64,000 nucleotides of DNA from Bacteroidales bacterium (GTDB taxonomy: Bacteria; Bacteroidota; Bacteroidia; Bacteroidales; JAADJA01), in assembly GCA_020438105.1 (NCBI GenBank), contig JAGQVE010000007.1, forward strand, positions 62,001 to 126,000, read 5' to 3'. Under the pieces are notes generated by a model. The model saw only the letters and a list, made by a program, of their open reading frames with translations. It did not search any database and was not told where the DNA came from. Shown piece by piece: positions 61,238 to 64,000 of this stretch. How positions within the stretch are numbered: position 1 is the first letter of the stretch; each line of letters begins with the position of its first letter. A program made the translations under genes and the position numbers.

Positions 61238-62194
61238 TTATTTCCATGGAAGCTTTGTTAAATCAACGTTACCTCCCGAAATAATAATTCCTGTTTTTTT
61301 CCTGGCAAATATACCACGATTATCCAGAATTGCAGCAAATGGAACCGCTGAAGAGGGCTCAATAATAATTTTCATTCTCTCCCAAATTAACTGCATAGCT
61401 TTTATAATGCTATCCTCTGAAACCGTTATGATTTTTGAAACATGATTTTGTATAATCGGAAAAGTAACCGAACCCAAAGAAGTTAGAAGCCCATCAGCTA
61501 TGGTTTTGGGATTCACCGAGGGGACAAACTCGCCTGAATAAAAGGATTTGTAGGCATCATCAGCTCCTGATGGTTCTCCGGCAATTACCTGAGCACCATT
61601 CCCAAAATAATGGCTTGCCAGCGCTGTTCCGCTTAACAAACCTCCGCCTCCAACCGGCGCCATAATAATATCAAAAGGTCCGGCTTGATCAATAAGCTCC
61701 ATCGTAGCTGTAGCCTGTCCGGCAATAATCCGAATATCATTATAGGGATGAATTTCCATGGCACCGGTCTTGCTAATAACCTCACGCAAAGTTTCCTCTC
61801 GTGCCTGAAGTGTCGGTTCACAAAAAGTTATTGATCCTCCATACTGCTTAACTGCTTCTATTTTCACCTTTGATGAATTTTTGGGCATTACAATGAAGGC
61901 TTCACAATTTCTTAACCGAGCGGCCCTGCTCAGCGCAGCGGCATGATTACCTGATGAATGTGTGCAAACGCCATTCATTATTTGTTGGGATGAAAGCGAA
62001 AATACAGCATTGGTCGCTCCACGGGATTTAAATGCACCTGCTTTTTGAAAATTTTCACATTTAAATAAAATCTCACCACCAACTAAACGGTTTAGTAAAT
62101 CACATTTTAATACGGGTGTTTTATGAATATAGGGAGATATACGTTTTGCAGCTTGAATGATATCTTCTTTGCTGATCAAATTCAAATTCTTCAC
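61238..62194 (-). CDS. Threonine/serine dehydratase or serine racemase (PLP enzyme)
   Basis: A 318-residue fold-type II PLP enzyme. The Schiff-base Lys is K56 in AGAFKSRGATNAV, SSGNHAAALS holds the substrate loop and GGGGLLSGTAL binds the PLP phosphate. VSEDSI and IIEPSSAVPFAAIL lie near the C-terminus. There is no ACT domain, so it is the short, non-allosteric type like TdcB or eukaryotic serine racemase. It deaminates threonine/serine or racemises serine; the sequence does not decide. It lies between the LMW phosphatase (10-base gap) and the RsmI-like gene. Confidence 0.9.
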   Translation of the reverse strand: MKNLNLISKEDIIQAAKRISPYIHKTPVLKCDLLNRLVGGEILFKCENFQKAGAFKSRGATNAVFSLSSQQIMNGVCTHSSGNHAAALSRAARLRNCEAFIVMPKNSSKVKIEAVKQYGGSITFCEPTLQAREETLREVISKTGAMEIHPYNDIRIIAGQATATMELIDQAGPFDIIMAPVGGGGLLSGTALASHYFGNGAQVIAGEPSGADDAYKSFYSGEFVPSVNPKTIADGLLTSLGSVTFPIIQNHVSKIITVSEDSIIKAMQLIWERMKIIIEPSSAVPFAAILDNRGIFARKKTGIIISGGNVDLTKLPWK

Positions 62195-62204
62195 ACAACA
62201 ACTT

Positions 62205-62675
62205 CTAATTTAACTGTTCTTTTGTAATTGACTCGGCAATTTTTTCACAAGCTTCATGTAGCAGCATGTAGGTTTGGTCGTAATCATCTTCACTTTGTGC
62301 ATGAGGAACAGGAACGGGTTCATTTTTCCCGGGATTGACGACGTTCATTAAAAAATCTACTTTGGCTTTGTCCTTATCATTGCGGGCAAACTCAATCGCA
62401 TTTCGGTAGGCGAGGGTGTCCATTACATAAATTCTGTCAAATTTATCAAAATCAGTCTGACTGAATAATCTAACCCTTTTTGTGGAAATATCAATTCCTT
62501 GATTTTGAGCTTTTCGAATGGTGTGCTCATAGGGTGTTTCGTTAATATGATAGGCCTCAAAGCCTGCAGAGTCAACAAACCCATCAATATTTTTTTCTTT
62601 AAAAATCAATTTTAATAATCCCTCGGCCAATGGGGAACGGCACATATTTGCATTACATAAAAATAGTACTTTCAT
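62205..62675 (-). CDS. Low-molecular-weight protein tyrosine phosphatase family protein
   Basis: A 156-residue protein. The P-loop CNANMCRS (C7 to R13, C-x5-R) sits at the extreme N-terminus as in all LMW-PTPs, and IDISTKRVRLFSQTDFDKFD plus IYVMD are present. The usual DP general-acid motif near residue 120 is replaced: the sequence reads VPVPHAQSEDDYDQTY, so the catalytic Asp is missing or shifted to the EDDYD cluster. It may be slow, or act on a substrate other than phosphotyrosine. First gene of a three-gene operon, about 110 bases after the dnaA stop. Confidence 0.87.
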   Translation of the reverse strand: MKVLFLCNANMCRSPLAEGLLKLIFKEKNIDGFVDSAGFEAYHINETPYEHTIRKAQNQGIDISTKRVRLFSQTDFDKFDRIYVMDTLAYRNAIEFARNDKDKAKVDFLMNVVNPGKNEPVPVPHAQSEDDYDQTYMLLHEACEKIAESITKEQLN

Positions 62676-62784
62676 AATTCAGGAAGGTATTTTTGTAATG
62701 TGCAAACACAATGCAACATCACAAGATTTCTATCGTGGAAAGGTACAAAAAGTAATAGAAATAACCAAATGTAAAAGTGAAGAA

Positions 62785-64000
62785 TTATAAAGTTATTTTC
62801 TTGTCCAGTTCTTCAACGTAATTCCTGAATTGTTTATCGGTTTCAATGAGGTTATTTACCGTTCGGCAGGCATGCAGAACAGTGGCATGATCCTTATTAC
62901 CACAATGTAATCCAATGGTAGCCAGCGAAGCTTTGGTTAATTTTTTTGAAAAATACATCGCAAGCTGTCGAGCCTGAACGATTTCACGCTTTCTTGTTTT
63001 GGAATGAATTGCCTCAAGTGGAAGCCCAAAATAGTCACTTACCACTTTTTGGATATAATCAATGGAAATTTCACGTGAGGTATTTTTCACGAATTTATCG
63101 ATCATCTTCTTGGCCAGTTCCAGATTGATGGCCTTTTTATTAAGTGAAGATTGTGCTAAGATACTGATCAAGGCCCCTTCAAGTTCCCTTACATTTGAGG
63201 TGATACTGTAGGCCAGATACTCAATCACATCTTTTGGCATTTCAACACCATCCTTATACAATTTTTTTTCTATAATTGCAATCCGGGTTTCAAGATCAGG
63301 AACCTGCAAGTCGGCGGATAAGCCCCATTTGAACCTCGACAGCAACCTTGCATTCATTCCTTCCATTTCAACTGGCGGCTTATCGGAAGTGATGATCAAT
63401 TGTTTGTTGTTTTGGTGCAAATGATTAAAAATGTGGAAATAAATTTCCTGGGTTTTTTCCTTTTTCACCAGGAATTGAATATCATCTACAATCAAAACAT
63501 CAATCATTTGGTAAAAATGAATAAAGTCGTTTTGATTGTTATTTTTTACCGCTTCGATATACTGATTAGTAAACTGTTCTGAGGTAACGTAAAGAACTGT
63601 TTTTTCGGGGAAATTAACTTTCACCTCTAATCCAATGGCATGTGCAAGATGTGTTTTACCCAAACCAACATTGCTGTATATTAATAGAGGATTGAAGGCG
63701 GTTTTTCCCGGGTTACTGGCTACAGCAAAACCAGCTGACCGGGCAAGCCTGTTGCAATCCCCTTCAATAAAATTATCGAATGAATAATTTTCATTCAGCT
63801 GACTATTGACCTTGATCTTCTTTAGACCGGGAATTATAAAAGGATTTGGAATTTCTTTGGATGACCCCTTGTTAAGATCAATAGGCATATTTACAGCCGG
63901 ATTTGAAGTAGCTGTTTTGTTTGAAGTAGGGAATTTAACAGTATATGGAGGATTCGAACCTGAAAGGTTATTATCCATAATAATACTGTATTCCAACCGA
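62785..64000 (-). CDS. dnaA: Chromosomal replication initiator DnaA (5' end cut by window edge)
   Basis: About 405 residues are present. The frame stays open to base 64000, and the visible start (reading LEYSIIMDNN) is the end of domain I, so roughly 60-70 N-terminal residues lie outside. A flexible domain II is followed by AAA+ domain III with Walker A SNVGLGKTH and Walker B VLIVDDIQF. Domain IV carries the DNA-binding signature GNKDHATVLHAC. DnaA binds oriC boxes and opens the origin. No cluster of TTATCCACA boxes is seen in the adjoining 110 bases, so the origin, if near, is on the far side. Confidence 0.96.
   Translation of the reverse strand, partial: RLEYSIIMDNNLSGSNPPYTVKFPTSNKTATSNPAVNMPIDLNKGSSKEIPNPFIIPGLKKIKVNSQLNENYSFDNFIEGDCNRLARSAGFAVASNPGKTAFNPLLIYSNVGLGKTHLAHAIGLEVKVNFPEKTVLYVTSEQFTNQYIEAVKNNNQNDFIHFYQMIDVLIVDDIQFLVKKEKTQEIYFHIFNHLHQNNKQLIITSDKPPVEMEGMNARLLSRFKWGLSADLQVPDLETRIAIIEKKLYKDGVEMPKDVIEYLAYSITSNVRELEGALISILAQSSLNKKAINLELAKKMIDKFVKNTSREISIDYIQKVVSDYFGLPLEAIHSKTRKREIVQARQLAMYFSKKLTKASLATIGLHCGNKDHATVLHACRTVNNLIETDKQFRNYVEELDKKITL

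Noticed and set aside
1..64000. CRISPR arrays, insertion sequences or prophage
   Set aside because: No regularly spaced repeats, transposase motifs or phage structural genes were seen on either strand.

Overview
The window looks like a chromosomal segment of a Bacteroidota bacterium, probably from the Bacteroidales/Marinilabiliales side of the phylum (inference). The signs are two proteins with type IX secretion (T9SS) C-terminal sorting domains, the gliding lipoprotein GldB, a TonB-dependent receptor paired with a DUF4249 lipoprotein, a LruC-domain lipoprotein, and several promoters of the Bacteroidota type (-7 TAnnTTTG, -33 TTTG). A dnaA gene runs off the right edge.

Left part (1-21.2 kb): mixed housekeeping and cell-envelope genes. 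These are a partial ECF sigma factor, an M28 peptidase, several small envelope proteins, a T9SS-exported L-domain repeat protein, an aldo/keto reductase, a TonB receptor/DUF4249 pair, a GIY-YIG-like protein, an intergenic repeat zone, comM, gldB, two outer-membrane beta-barrels, glutamine-dependent NAD+ synthetase, a T9SS beta-propeller protein and an AraC regulator. A small lipoprotein gene at 3415-3579, supported by a promoter, is easily missed.

Central part (21.3-34.6 kb): a signalling cassette on the plus strand. It holds a cytosolic eight-PAS hybrid histidine kinase, a FIST-domain sensor protein, a second PAS/GAF hybrid kinase, a receiver-histidine kinase, a LruC/DUF4114 lipoprotein and a single-domain response regulator. 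It leads without a visible break into an exopolysaccharide locus (34.6-52.8 kb): a polyprenyl-phosphate sugar transferase with a degenerate receiver domain, a one-repeat TolC-like protein, a Wzz/GumC-like co-polymerase with a decayed kinase domain, a flippase, a ligase/polymerase, UDP-glucose dehydrogenase, five glycosyltransferases, an asparagine-synthetase-like enzyme lacking the glutaminase cysteine, a DUF218-like protein, a hexapeptide acyltransferase and a metallophosphoesterase. A strong terminator closes it. The order suggests multi-input phosphorelay control of surface polysaccharide; this is inference.

Right part (52.9-64 kb): nearly all on the minus strand. It has an AddB-like Fe-S nuclease, a sugar nucleotidyltransferase preceded by a 40-residue four-cysteine mini-protein, a VTC polyphosphate polymerase/DUF4956/HlyD-type adaptor operon, tRNA-Ser(UGA) with a bidirectional terminator shared with yaaA, an RsmI-like methyltransferase, a PLP-dependent dehydratase, a low-molecular-weight phosphatase lacking its usual general acid, and dnaA. 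I see no CRISPR array, insertion sequence, prophage or rRNA.
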